A stretch of 64,000 nucleotides of DNA from Burkholderiales bacterium (GCA_020853025.1 JADYZP010000052.1:1-64000), one strand, 5' to 3'; positions 54,062 through 62,809 are shown, counted from the first letter of the stretch. A program made the numbers and translations. The notes: generated from the letters alone by a model not told the origin.

Positions 54062-55170
54062 CGGAACTGCACGACGCTGCGGATCGACGCGCCCGAATGC
54101 ATGAGGTCGAAGGCTTCGTTGATGCGCTCGAGCGGCATCACGTGCGTAATGAGATCATCGATGTTGATCCGGCCCTCCATGTACCAGTCGACGATCTTCG
54201 GCACGTCGGTGCGCCCACGCGCACCGCCGAAGGCGGTTCCCTTCCACACGCGGCCGGTGACGAGCTGGAACGGCCGCGTCCGGATCTCCTGCCCGACGCC
54301 GGCGACCCCGATGACGACCGACACGCCCCAGCCGCGATGGCAGCATTCGAGCGCCTGGCGCATCAGGTCGACGTTGCCGATGCACTCGAAGCTATAGTCG
54401 GCGCCGCCGCCGGTCAGCTCGACCAGGTGCGCGACCAGGTCGCCGCCGACGTCGCGCGGATTCACGAAGTGCGTCAACCCGAACTTGCGCGCCAGCGGCT
54501 CGCGCTGCGCGTTGAGGTCGACGCCGACGATCATGTTCGCGCCGGCCATGCGTGCACCCTGCACGACGTTGAGGCCGATGCCGCCCAGACCGAAGACGAC
54601 GACGTTCGCGCCCGGCTCGACCTTCGCGGTGTTGATCACGGCGCCGATCCCGGTGGTGACGCCGCAGCCGATGTAGCAGACCTTGTCGAAGGGCGCATCC
54701 TCGCGAATCTTCGCCAGCGCGATCTCCGGCAGGACCGTGAAGTTGGCGAAGGTCGAGCAGCCCATGTAATGGTGGATCGGCTGGCCGCCCAACGAAAAGC
54801 GGCTGCTGCCGTCGGGCATCACGCCCCTGCCCTGCGTGGCGCGGATGGCCGTGCACAGGTTCGTCTTGCGCGACAGGCAGGCCTTGCACTGCCGGCACTC
54901 CGGCGTGTAGAGCGGGATCACGTGATCGCCGCGCTTCAGCGTCGTCACGCCGGCACCCGTCTCGACGACGACGCCTGCGCCCTCGTGGCCCAGGATCGCC
55001 GGGAACAGTCCCTCGGGATCGGCTCCCGAGCGCGTGAACTCGTCGGTATGGCACACACCGGTGGCCATGATCTCGACCAATACCTCGCCGGCCCGGGGAC
55101 CGTCGAGGTCGACTGTCTCGATCGACAGCGGCTTGCCTGCGGCGTGCGCGACTGCGGCACGAACCTTCAT
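54058..55170 (-). CDS. adhC: S-(hydroxymethyl)glutathione dehydrogenase (class III alcohol dehydrogenase)
   Basis: A 370-residue zinc-dependent dehydrogenase. Catalytic zinc residues are in [12 protein letters not shown] and LGHEGAGVV, the structural zinc cysteines in [15 protein letters not shown], and the NAD Rossmann loop in [10 protein letters not shown]. It oxidises S-hydroxymethylglutathione to S-formylglutathione and can reduce S-nitrosoglutathione. GGAGGT lies 7 bases before ATG 55170. adhC-fghA is the glutathione-dependent formaldehyde pathway. No frmR-type regulator is adjacent. Confidence 0.96.
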   Translation of the reverse strand: MKVRAAVAHAAGKPLSIETVDLDGPRAGEVLVEIMATGVCHTDEFTRSGADPEGLFPAILGHEGAGVVVETGAGVTTLKRGDHVIPLYTPECRQCKACLSRKTNLCTAIRATQGRGVMPDGSSRFSLGGQPIHHYMGCSTFANFTVLPEIALAKIREDAPFDKVCYIGCGVTTGIGAVINTAKVEPGANVVVFGLGGIGLNVVQGARMAGANMIVGVDLNAQREPLARKFGLTHFVNPRDVGGDLVAHLVELTGGGADYSFECIGNVDLMRQALECCHRGWGVSVVIGVAGVGQEIRTRPFQLVTGRVWKGTAFGGARGRTDVPKIVDWYMEGRINIDDLITHVMPLERINEAFDLMHSGASIRSVVQFR

Positions 55171-55294
55171 TGCTGCACCTCCGATGGACGGGACCAGCGC
55201 GTCACTTTAACCGAGCGGCGCATTGCGCCATGATTGCCCCGCGCGTACCTTCGTGACTTCGTGCCTGCGCTCCCCGCTCCGCCCGCGTACTCCG

Positions 55295-57097
55295 ATGACG
55301 CTGCCCCACGACGACGACCCGCGCTTCGGTCCCTGGAACCCGGGAGTCGAGTCGCGGATTCCGGCGCACCTTCTGCACATGGTAACGCTGTTTCGCCCCG
55401 AGAACGCACGGGCGACGCTGCAGGAACTGCGCGAACTGCACGACCTGACCGGGCTGCCGCTGACCGAGCTTGCGACACTGCGGCCAGAACGTCTGGCGCT
55501 GCACGAGGTGCTGGTGCGGGTGACCGCCAATGTCTCGGTCCCCGACGGTACGCGGATCGAGGACCTCGGCATCAATTTCCGGAAGATTACGCAGACCATC
55601 GTCGACGGCCACGTTGCACCGCAGATGACGGCAATCACCGCAGCCTACGACGCGACGCGAAATGCGCTCTCCGCCGTCGTCGCACGCGAAACGGCGAGGC
55701 TGTGCGCCGCGCCGCCTGCAGCACCCTCCGGCGCGCACGCAGGCGGCTGGCGGCGCCTCTTCGACCGCGGGCGTCGCGCAACGACCGTCGACCAAGGTGT
55801 TACCGCGTCGGAACTCGTGACCGGCTGGGAGCGCCACGCACACGCGGCCGTTGACGAGGTGGACTCGGCAGCGGCGCGTGCACTCGCGCGCACCGTCTCC
55901 TCGCTGCTGGTGAGGCACGGCCGCCTGTGGGGTGACCCTGCGGTGATCGCCCGCGTCGCCGTCGACCTGGCGGCGAACGAACTGGGCGCCTCGGTGATCG
56001 GTGAATGCGTCGAGCCGATCATCAAAGCTGCGACGGTGCGGGAAGGCTTCCACTTCCTGCCGCCGCAGCAGCACCCGGTGGTGATGAATACCAAGGGCGC
56101 GTCGGCGGCGGGCAAGAGCACGATGCGCCTGCTGCAGAGGCGCCTGGCCGGCCGCATCGGCGTCGACTGGAGCGACTTCGCGCTGATAAGCCCCGACATC
56201 TGGCGCAAGCAGCTGCTCGACTACGCGAGCCTGGGCGACGCGTACAAGTACGCCGGCGCCTTCACCGGCGAAGAACTGCAGATCATCGACCACAAGCTCG
56301 ACCGCTACATGGCGGGAAAGGCGCAGCGCGGTGCGATGTCGCATCTGCTGATCGACCGCTTTCGCTTCGACAGCTTCGCGCCGCTCTCCGACGAGGCCGG
56401 CAGCAACCTGCTGACGCGCTTCGGCGACATCGTCTACCTGTTCTTCCTCGTCACGCCGCCGCACCTGCTGGTCGAGCGTGCGTGGAATCGCGGTCTGGAC
56501 GTCGGCCGCTACAAGGCCGTCGACGACACTCTCGCGCATGCGGTGGAAGCCTACTCGGGAATGCCCGAGCTCTTCTTCACCTGGGTGCGGCGCACGGACA
56601 AGCGCGTGCACTTCGAGTTCCTCGACAACACGGTCGAACGCGGCGCGCCTCCGCGCACCGCGGCTTTCGGCGTGAACGGCGTGCTGAACGTTCTTGATGT
56701 CGGATGTCTGCTGGCCTGCGAGCGCTATCGAAAGATCGACGTCGATGCACGAACCGCCGATGCCGTGTACCGGGACGACGGCCGACGCTCGCCGACGGAC
56801 GACCGCGCATTCATCGAGCGCTGCCTCGCGGAATTCGGCGAGGTCAACTTCGTCGAGCAGGACAGCGGACGCGTCTTCCTGCGCGTCGTCTCCGGTGCGC
56901 CCGCATGGGCGGATACCGACGCCTGGGCACGCGCGCTCGCCGACGATTACACCGGCGATATCCTGAAGTCCGTGCTGCCGGGGGCCTTCGCCGGAACGCT
57001 GCCGGCGCCGGTAACGCCGGTTTGGCTCGGCGACGACGAGCGCACGCACACGATCGGAGCGTGGGGAACGTCGCCGCCGGCCGCAGGCTTCGCGTAA
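55295..57097 (+). CDS. Uncharacterised protein with a kinase-like P-loop domain
   Basis: A 600-residue soluble protein I do not recognise by name. The central part (about 265-480) begins with a Walker A loop, MNTKGASAAGKSTMR. It continues with a candidate acid in LISPDIWRKQLLDY and Arg/Asp-rich LIDRFRFDSFAP, a layout seen in small P-loop kinases such as zeta-toxin/UDP-sugar kinase relatives. The first 260 residues are mostly helical and the last 120 look like an extra domain. No signal peptide or membrane segment. ATG at 55295 is chosen for its family-like length, with no clear ribosome site; an upstream start at 55223 is possible. It diverges from adhC and ends 13 bases before tRNA-Leu. Kinase or toxin function is not established. 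Confidence 0.7.
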   Translation: MTLPHDDDPRFGPWNPGVESRIPAHLLHMVTLFRPENARATLQELRELHDLTGLPLTELATLRPERLALHEVLVRVTANVSVPDGTRIEDLGINFRKITQTIVDGHVAPQMTAITAAYDATRNALSAVVARETARLCAAPPAAPSGAHAGGWRRLFDRGRRATTVDQGVTASELVTGWERHAHAAVDEVDSAAARALARTVSSLLVRHGRLWGDPAVIARVAVDLAANELGASVIGECVEPIIKAATVREGFHFLPPQQHPVVMNTKGASAAGKSTMRLLQRRLAGRIGVDWSDFALISPDIWRKQLLDYASLGDAYKYAGAFTGEELQIIDHKLDRYMAGKAQRGAMSHLLIDRFRFDSFAPLSDEAGSNLLTRFGDIVYLFFLVTPPHLLVERAWNRGLDVGRYKAVDDTLAHAVEAYSGMPELFFTWVRRTDKRVHFEFLDNTVERGAPPRTAAFGVNGVLNVLDVGCLLACERYRKIDVDARTADAVYRDDGRRSPTDDRAFIERCLAEFGEVNFVEQDSGRVFLRVVSGAPAWADTDAWARALADDYTGDILKSVLPGAFAGTLPAPVTPVWLGDDERTHTIGAWGTSPPAAGFA

Positions 57098-57110
57098 GAT
57101 CGACCTGCCC

Positions 57111-57195
57111 GCCCGGGTGGCGTAACTGGTAGCCGCACGAGACTTAAAATCTCGGGCCGAAAGGCGTGCGGGTTCGACCCCCGCCCCGGGCACCA
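57111..57195 (+). tRNA. tRNA-Leu (TAA)
   Basis: An 85-base class-II tRNA. Acceptor GCCCGGG pairs with CCCGGGC, the anticodon TAA is at 57145-57147 between stem CGAGA and TCTCG, a long variable arm follows (GGGCCGAAAGGCGT), the T-arm has GGTTCGACC, and CCA is encoded at 57193-57195. It begins 13 bases after the P-loop gene stop. No separate promoter is seen, so it may be read through from within that gene. Confidence 0.96.
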
Positions 57196-57348
57196 TCGCG
57201 GCGACCCCGCGCCCACGGCCGGACGCGAATTATCGCGACACGACCGATCGCGCGCTGCGCGACGACCTGGTGGCCAACGGAGGGCTGGCCGAAGACAACG
57301 GCGCCGATCTCGTCGTGATGTGCGCGCCGTCGACGGCAAGTCTTGCAA

Positions 57349-57380
57349 GCAGGGTCGGACCGGGCTTTCTTCGACCCTGC
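57349..57380 (-). terminator. Hairpin downstream of the phasin-like gene
   Basis: GCAGGGTCG and CGACCCTGC form a perfect 9-bp stem with a 14-base loop, 17 bases beyond the phasin-like stop codon on the minus strand. Only a weak T-rich tail follows (TTGCAAG). It is probably the terminator of that gene. Confidence 0.5.
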
Positions 57381-57397
57381 CTTCTCTGCGATCGAAT

Positions 57398-58075
57398 CTA
57401 CGGCCGCTTCATCCCCGGCACGAAGCGCGCGAAATCGCCCATCACGCGCTGCATCGATTCGAAGGCGTTGCCGCCGGACGATACGACCCCCTGCATCGCC
57501 TGGATGATGTTCTGCGCCTGGCGCAGGTCCGGCATCATCGACATCGCGGCCTTGGCCTCCTTGGCGCCGGGCACGCCGGCCATCTGTCCTTCCATCATGA
57601 CGAACAGGCGCTTTTGCATCTCGACGATCATGTCGAACATCTGGCCCCAATAGCGCATCGCCTGCTCCATCGCTTCCTGCGATGCATCCTGTCCGGCGGC
57701 CATTATTTCGTCGGGGCTGGCCGCCTCGACGGCGCGTCTGGCCGCCTTGCGGCTCATTGCGCGCGCCTGTTCCTCGCCTTCGAACTGCAGCCGGCGCAGC
57801 TTGGTCGTGTTTTCGATGGCGGCGTTGATGACGTCCAGCGCCATCCTGGCGTTCGCCCGGTACATGTCCATCGCCTGCTCGGGCGTCATCATTTTCGCCA
57901 TCTTCGACAGGTCGCCCATGTTCGCCATCATCGCGGGATCGAAGGCGGGAAACGCGGAGGCGCGGGATGCGGCTTTCTTCGCCGGTGCCTTCGCGGCCGG
58001 CTTCGGTGCAGACTTGGCGGTCTTCTTTTTCGAGGCGGTCTTTGCGACCGGTGCGGCAGCGGCTTTTCTTGCCAT
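57398..58075 (-). CDS. Phasin-like protein with Ala/Lys/Pro-rich N-terminal tail
   Basis: A 225-residue protein. The first 45 residues are a basic Ala/Lys/Pro tail (KKKTAKSAPKPAAKAPAKK), similar to the DNA-binding histone-like tails of PhaF-type proteins but at the other end. The rest is amphipathic helical, Met-, Ala- and Gln-rich (about 50-225), as in phasins that coat polyhydroxyalkanoate granules. ATG at 58075 has AAGGAG eight bases upstream. No phaC, phaA or phaZ gene is in the window, so the phasin assignment rests on composition and helical pattern. Confidence 0.6.
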   Translation of the reverse strand: MARKAAAAPVAKTASKKKTAKSAPKPAAKAPAKKAASRASAFPAFDPAMMANMGDLSKMAKMMTPEQAMDMYRANARMALDVINAAIENTTKLRRLQFEGEEQARAMSRKAARRAVEAASPDEIMAAGQDASQEAMEQAMRYWGQMFDMIVEMQKRLFVMMEGQMAGVPGAKEAKAAMSMMPDLRQAQNIIQAMQGVVSSGGNAFESMQRVMGDFARFVPGMKRP

Positions 58076-58110
58076 GATGCGCTCCTTGGTGGACTCGAGG
58101 TGATGGAGAA

Positions 58111-58368
58111 TTGAGACGATCCGTCATAAGACTCCCATTACCGGACCGGCGTCAAGCGCGCGGACATCCGGAAGGACTGCGCGAGGCCTTTGCCAACCTC
58201 TACGCCGAAGTGGCGGAGGAGCGGATGGCGCGCACACTGGGTGAGGCGATTCCCGAAATTCCCTATCCGCGCATCGAAGAAGGCGCCCAAGCGATGGCGT
58301 TCATCGAGGCCCGCATGCGCTCGCAGTCGAGCGGACGCTGGGAGGACGTGGCCGGGCTTCCGGCGTAG
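58111..58368 (+). pseudogene. C-terminal fragment of a Gfo/Idh/MocA-family oxidoreductase
   Basis: An 85-codon frame. Its part from GHPEGLREAFANLYAEVAE to PYPRIEEGAQAMAFIEA resembles the last 65 residues of Gfo/Idh/MocA dehydrogenases, where the HPEG and YP.v.dG.r...fIea patterns are typical. The NAD-binding N-terminus is absent. The first 15 codons look unrelated. It is probably the leftover end of a deleted gene, lying between the phasin gene and the multiheme operon. Confidence 0.6.
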
Positions 58369-58375
58369 TGCCCGC

Positions 58376-58389
58376 TTGATCCATGTCAA
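58376..58389 (+). promoter_or_regulatory. FNR/ANR-like box upstream of the multiheme operon
   Basis: TTGAT-CCAT-GTCAA matches the FNR consensus TTGAT-N4-ATCAA at 9 of 10 defined positions. Its centre is 125 bases before the ATG at 58508. For a class-II site centred at -41.5, the start would be near 58424; the -10 there is poor (TAAGCA). It fits anaerobic induction of the cytochrome genes. Confidence 0.65.
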
Positions 58390-58507
58390 CATCGGCAGCG
58401 ATGGCGCATGTAAGCATCGGCGGGGATATGCGCCGCCTATCGTGCCTGCTTCGACGGCGGACGAACTGCAGGGTCCCAAAACCCCTACCTCCAGCGCAAC
58501 CAAGCCG

Positions 58508-59767
58508 ATGACCCGATTCCCTTCGTTCGGCGTGGCCTGCGCATTGTTCGCACTGCTGTTCGCGGCGTCGCTGCTGGCAGCCGCAGCACCTGCTGCCGCA
58601 CCCACCCCCGGCGTCAACGACACCTGCCTCATGTGTCACGCCGACAAGGACGCGAAGAGCGCGGCTGGAACGTCGATCGCCGTCGACGCCGAACGCTTCC
58701 GGAAGTCGGTCCACGGCGAGCTGCAGCTAAAGTGCACCGATTGTCACACCGACGTCTCGGCGCAGAAGCTGCCGCATGCGGAAAAGCTGCAACCCGTCAA
58801 TTGCGGAACCTGTCACGACAAGGTAGCCACCGAATACGCCGGCACCGTACATGGCATCGCACGCAAGGGCGGGAACACTGTCGCCGCCAGTTGCACGGAC
58901 TGCCATGGGACGCACGACATTTTGCGTGCGAAAGACCCGGCGTCGCCAACCAATCATGCCAATATCGAGGCGATGTGCTCGAAGTGCCATGGCAGCGACG
59001 CCGTCGTCGCGAAGGCCAAACTGCCCGGCGGCAATATCGGCGCCAAATTCCACGACAGTATCCACGGCAAGGCGTTGAAGGGTGCGGCGCAGGGCTCGGC
59101 GCCGACCTGCACCAACTGCCACGGCGTACATGATATCCGCGCGAAGGGCGAAGCGGCGAGCCACACCAGCCGCGCGAATATCCCGGACACTTGCGGAACT
59201 TGCCACAAGTCCGAACGTGAAGCTTTCCTCCGGGGACAGCACGGCAAGTTGCGCCAGGACGGCAATCTGGCGGCACCCGGCTGTACCGATTGCCACTCGG
59301 CACACGAAATCCAGTCGCACGACGCTCCGCAATTCCACCTGAGCGTGATCAAGGAATGCGGAACCTGTCACCAGGAATATCTCGACACCTATCGCGACAC
59401 CTTCCACGGACAGGTGACCGCGCTCGGCTATGTGCGCGTGGCCACCTGCGCGTCCTGTCACGGTGCACACGAGGTACTGCCGGCGTCGAATCCGGCATCG
59501 AAGGTTTCGCCGCAGAACCGGCTCGCAACCTGCCAGACCTGCCACGCGGGTGCCACCGCCAACTTCGCGAGCTTCGATCCGCACGCCAATCGCCATGACA
59601 AGGCCCGCAATCCGCTCTACTACTATGTGGCGCTGTTCATGGAGATCCTGCTCTGGGGCGTGTTCTCCTTCTTCGGCATCCACACGTTGTTCTGGTTCTA
59701 TCGTGAACTACGTGTCAAGTTCGGCGCTGGTCGAAAGTCCGCTGGCAGCGGCAGGGAGAAACACTGA
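58508..59767 (+). CDS. Undecaheme c-type cytochrome with C-terminal membrane anchor
   Basis: A 419-residue secreted multiheme cytochrome. A signal peptide (about 1-32, core VACALFALLFAASLLAAAA) is followed by eleven CXXCH heme sites: CLMCH, CTDCH, CGTCH, CTDCH, CSKCH, CTNCH, CGTCH, CTDCH, CGTCH, CASCH and CQTCH. Many are in CTDCH..H-type pairs that suggest bis-His hemes. A C-terminal helix (YYVALFMEILLWGVFSFFGIH) anchors it in the inner membrane, with the hemes in the periplasm. ATG at 58508 has no strong ribosome site. The stop overlaps the next gene (TGATG). It probably receives electrons from the adjacent b-type cytochrome or passes them to it. Confidence 0.9.
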   Translation: MTRFPSFGVACALFALLFAASLLAAAAPAAAPTPGVNDTCLMCHADKDAKSAAGTSIAVDAERFRKSVHGELQLKCTDCHTDVSAQKLPHAEKLQPVNCGTCHDKVATEYAGTVHGIARKGGNTVAASCTDCHGTHDILRAKDPASPTNHANIEAMCSKCHGSDAVVAKAKLPGGNIGAKFHDSIHGKALKGAAQGSAPTCTNCHGVHDIRAKGEAASHTSRANIPDTCGTCHKSEREAFLRGQHGKLRQDGNLAAPGCTDCHSAHEIQSHDAPQFHLSVIKECGTCHQEYLDTYRDTFHGQVTALGYVRVATCASCHGAHEVLPASNPASKVSPQNRLATCQTCHAGATANFASFDPHANRHDKARNPLYYYVALFMEILLWGVFSFFGIHTLFWFYRELRVKFGAGRKSAGSGREKH

Positions 59768-60648
59768 TGGCGAGCGCAACGGGCAATCCGGTGACGGCCA
59801 CGGCGACGGCCACGACCGCGGGTGGCGGCACCGCGCAACGCTACTACCGCCGCTTCACGCCCGCTCAGCGTGTGCTGCACGCGCTGCTGATGCTTTCCTT
59901 CCTCGGCTGCGCGCTGACCGGTCTGCCGTTGATTTTTGCTGACCGGCCGTGGGCCGCCGCTCTGGCGCGGACGCTCGGCGGCTTCGAAAGCGCCGGCGTC
60001 ATCCATCGCATCTGCGCCTTCGTGATGATCGTCGTCTTCGTCACCCACGTCGTCGCGGTTTTCGCGCGCGCGATCGCCAGCGGTCGCCTGATGGCCACAC
60101 TATGGGGGCCCGACTCGATGGTGCCGCAGCCGCAGGACATCATCGACCTCTACCGCAACTTCAAGTGGTTCATCGGCGCCGGACCACAGCCCAAGTTCGA
60201 CCGCTGGACCTACTGGGAGAAATTCGACTACTGGGCGGTGTTCTGGGGGATGCTGATCATCGGCGGATCGGGCCTGCTGCTCTGGTTCCCGGTGTTCTTC
60301 GCCAGGTTCCTTCCGGGCTGGGTGTTCAACATCGCCTCGCTGGTGCACGGCGAGGAAGCGCTGCTCGCCGTCGGCTTCATCTTCACTTTCCACTTCTTCA
60401 ACGGCCACCTGCGACCGCAGAAATTCCCTATGGACACCGTCATCTTCACCGGCCGCATTTCCGAGCACGAATTGCGCGAGGAGCGTGAAGTCGAGTACGA
60501 ACGCATGGTCCGTGAGGGAACGCTCGCCGACCGCGAGACGACTCCGCCGTCCGAGGAAGCCAAGTGGTTCGGCTGGATCGTCGGCGGCGCAGCGCTCGTG
60601 CTCGGGATCATCGCCATCATCCTGATCGTTTCCAGCATCATCGGCTAG
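59767..60648 (+). CDS. Membrane b-type cytochrome, formate-dehydrogenase-gamma/Ni-hydrogenase b-like
   Basis: A 293-residue integral membrane protein with about five helices. Candidate b-heme histidines lie in VLHALLMLSF, VIHRICAFVM, FVTHVVAVF and the fourth helix, FTFHFFNGH. The last helix near the C-terminus is a simple anchor. The pattern is that of di-heme quinone-linked cytochrome b subunits of formate dehydrogenase, thiosulfate reductase and hydrogenase. It overlaps the 11-heme gene by one base, so the two probably form a quinol:cytochrome module. Confidence 0.85.
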   Translation: MASATGNPVTATATATTAGGGTAQRYYRRFTPAQRVLHALLMLSFLGCALTGLPLIFADRPWAAALARTLGGFESAGVIHRICAFVMIVVFVTHVVAVFARAIASGRLMATLWGPDSMVPQPQDIIDLYRNFKWFIGAGPQPKFDRWTYWEKFDYWAVFWGMLIIGGSGLLLWFPVFFARFLPGWVFNIASLVHGEEALLAVGFIFTFHFFNGHLRPQKFPMDTVIFTGRISEHELREEREVEYERMVREGTLADRETTPPSEEAKWFGWIVGGAALVLGIIAIILIVSSIIG

Positions 60649-60754
60649 TCGCTATACTGGCATCCGCCGCGGTCGGCACGGCCTCGATGGGTGTGCCAGC
60701 ATCGGCAGGGTGTGTGCCAACGACAGCGCGGGAACGACAGACGAGGAAGCGCCG

Positions 60755-62101
60755 ATGAAGTTCACACTGGGCAAGAAGACGTTCATGCTGGGCGCGGCGA
60801 CGACGATCATCGTCGGCGCCATTGCGCTCGTCGTTCTCGGCGCCGGCGGTATCGTCGCCTGGGAGTACAGCAACAGCGACGCCTTCTGCACCAATAACTG
60901 CCACGCGGTGCACCCCGAGGAGCCGCGTGCCCACGCGGTCTCCGTGCACGCGCGTGTTCACTGCGTCGAGTGCCACATGGGCCGGCTGCCGACGCTGCAG
61001 TTGATGGCGCTGAAAGCCGCACACTATCAGGAACTGCTCGGCATGATCATCGGCTACGAGCGTCCGCTGACGGCGACCACGCTGCGTCCGGCACGCGATT
61101 CCTGCGAGAACTGCCACTGGCCATCGGTCAACCACGATGACAAGATCCGCACCAGGATCCAGTTCCAGCCCGACAAGGACAACACCGAGGTACGCACGAA
61201 GCTCATCTTGCACACCGGCAGCGGAGAAGCCCGCGAAAAGGCGACACGCGGCATTCACTGGCACATCGAGCAGAACGTCGAGTTCGTCTCCGACGACGTG
61301 CAGAGGCGAACGGTTCCCTGGGTGCGCATCACCGGCAACGATGGCAAGTCGCAGACCTACTTCGACGCAACGAGCGAGATCGGGCGTGCCGAGATGGACC
61401 AGAGGCCCCGGCGCCGAATGGACTGCACCGACTGCCACAACGCGACCGGCCACCCGTTCCGCAATCCCGCCGACCGGATCGATGAGGCAATGGCGCAGGG
61501 GCGCATCGACCGCAGCATCCCGTCGATCAAAGCGCGCGCACTTGCGATCATCGAACGGGCCTCACCGCTGCACGGCCCGATGGAGGCGCAGATTTCGACG
61601 TTCAAGCAAATCATCGCCGACGCGGCGCCAAAGGGGGAATTGAAACCCGAGCAGAAAGCGGCCGAGGAACAGTTTGCGAAAACGATGCTGGAGATTGTTT
61701 CGCTATCGGAATTCGAGGCCAAGGACTTTTCCTGGAAGTCCTTCCCGAATCACGTGGGGCACAGGGACTTCCCCGGCTGCTTCCGCTGCCACGACGGCAA
61801 GCATTTCAACGAAAAGGGCGAGGCGATCCGCCTCCAGTGCACGCTGTGCCACGATTTGCCGCAGGTCAGCGTCGACGGCACGCTGAAGACGGTGAACTCG
61901 ACCGTGGCTCCGGGCCTCACACCGCCATCCAGCCACAACGAACCCAATTTCATGCATGACCACCGGACCAAGGTCGACGACAGCTGCAAGATGTGCCACG
62001 GTCCGATCAAGTGGGGAACCGAAGGTGGCAGCTTCTGTGCCAATCCGGCCTGTCATGGTCGCAACTGGCCGGAACTGAGTCTCGACAGCAAGCGGAACTG
62101 A
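60755..62101 (+). CDS. Octaheme NapC/NirT-like cytochrome with two non-canonical heme motifs
   Basis: A 448-residue protein. An N-terminal signal-anchor (about 10-38, TIIVGAIALVVLGAGGIVAW) is followed by eight probable heme sites. Six are CXXCH (CVECH, CENCH, CTDCH, CFRCH, CTLCH, CKMCH). The first is CTNNCH (CX3CH) and the last CANPACH (CX4CH). The N-terminal heme region and anchor are NapC/NirT-like, as in quinol dehydrogenases that feed periplasmic reductases. ATG at 60755 has GAGGAAG about 8 bases upstream. It is 106 bases after the b-type cytochrome gene, on the same strand. Relatives by architecture include inner-membrane cytochromes of the ImcH/Cbc kind used in extracellular electron transfer, but this is an inference. 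Confidence 0.85.
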   Translation: MKFTLGKKTFMLGAATTIIVGAIALVVLGAGGIVAWEYSNSDAFCTNNCHAVHPEEPRAHAVSVHARVHCVECHMGRLPTLQLMALKAAHYQELLGMIIGYERPLTATTLRPARDSCENCHWPSVNHDDKIRTRIQFQPDKDNTEVRTKLILHTGSGEAREKATRGIHWHIEQNVEFVSDDVQRRTVPWVRITGNDGKSQTYFDATSEIGRAEMDQRPRRRMDCTDCHNATGHPFRNPADRIDEAMAQGRIDRSIPSIKARALAIIERASPLHGPMEAQISTFKQIIADAAPKGELKPEQKAAEEQFAKTMLEIVSLSEFEAKDFSWKSFPNHVGHRDFPGCFRCHDGKHFNEKGEAIRLQCTLCHDLPQVSVDGTLKTVNSTVAPGLTPPSSHNEPNFMHDHRTKVDDSCKMCHGPIKWGTEGGSFCANPACHGRNWPELSLDSKRN

Positions 62102-62317
62102 CGTCAGGCCCTGGGCGGAGACAAAAAAGCCGGCTTGCGAGCTCGGACGCGCTACTGGGAAAGCACCCGCTTGACCAGTGGCTTCAGATCGTCACCCTTG
62201 GCCTCCAGCGCCACGTCTGTGCGATTGCATCCTGATGCAGCATGCTCCCGCGGCCGATGCCCTCCGGCCGGTGCATGGCGCTTGCGCGCCTGGCGACGGT
62301 CGGCGGGAGGCCTCCGA
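62102..62317. other. Non-coding gap after the multiheme operon
   Basis: A 216-base stretch between two convergent genes. On the minus strand a frame closes with TAG at 62152-62154 after the residues DDLKPLVKRVLSQ, which may be the tail of a lost gene. It is followed by the short palindrome AAGCCGGCTT with six T near 62122-62135. I see no start codon or family match for it. Confidence 0.35.
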
Positions 62318-62602
62318 TCACATGGCCAGGATCCACTTCACCAGTGTCGCCGTATCGGCGTCCGACGACTTGACGGCGGGATGGCCCTTGCCTGCCTTGA
62401 GTTCCGCCACAATCTTCGCCTGGGCGTCCGCCTTACCCTTGTACTTCGCCGCGACGTCCTTGAACGACGGCCCCATCTTCTTGGTCGCCACCGCATGGCA
62501 AGTCATGCAGCCGCTGCTCTTGGCCAGTTCCTCGGATGCACTTGCCACACCGGCCGCCAACAGGCCGGCCGCCACTACCACGGTCATCGCAACGACTTTC
62601 AT
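62318..62602 (-). CDS. Small class-I-like periplasmic cytochrome c
   Basis: A 94-residue secreted cytochrome. The signal peptide has the core VVVAAGLLAAG with cleavage near ASA (residue 22). One heme motif, CMTCH (C32, C35, H36), begins the mature protein, which continues in cytochrome c-551/552 style (GPSFKDVAAKY, then LVKWILAM). The usual PMP loop with the axial Met is replaced by GHPAVKSSDAD, so the sixth ligand is unclear; H74 is a candidate. AAGGAG lies 8 bases before ATG 62602. It is transcribed in the same direction as hypX, from which it is 207 bases away. Confidence 0.88.
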   Translation of the reverse strand: MKVVAMTVVVAAGLLAAGVASASEELAKSSGCMTCHAVATKKMGPSFKDVAAKYKGKADAQAKIVAELKAGKGHPAVKSSDADTATLVKWILAM

Positions 62603-62809
62603 TCTGACGCTCCTTTGAGAGTTTCCTGCTGTGCAGGCGGGCCTGGACCGCGGCGAGGGCACCCCCGCTGCGACCATCGAATACTCGTAACGCAAGACTC
62701 TGCTCATCACGATTCGACGCAATCTGCCGCCATCCTAACGCATGGCCGGAGGTTTGGTTGACCCGGCAGCGGCCGATAGCTCACGCGGTGGCGACCTGTT
62801 GCAGTTCGA

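Noticed and set aside
55202..57196. Minus-strand frame of over 600 codons opposite the P-loop gene
   Set aside because: It runs through tRNA-Leu at one end and has no motifs. The plus strand has a proper Walker A loop.
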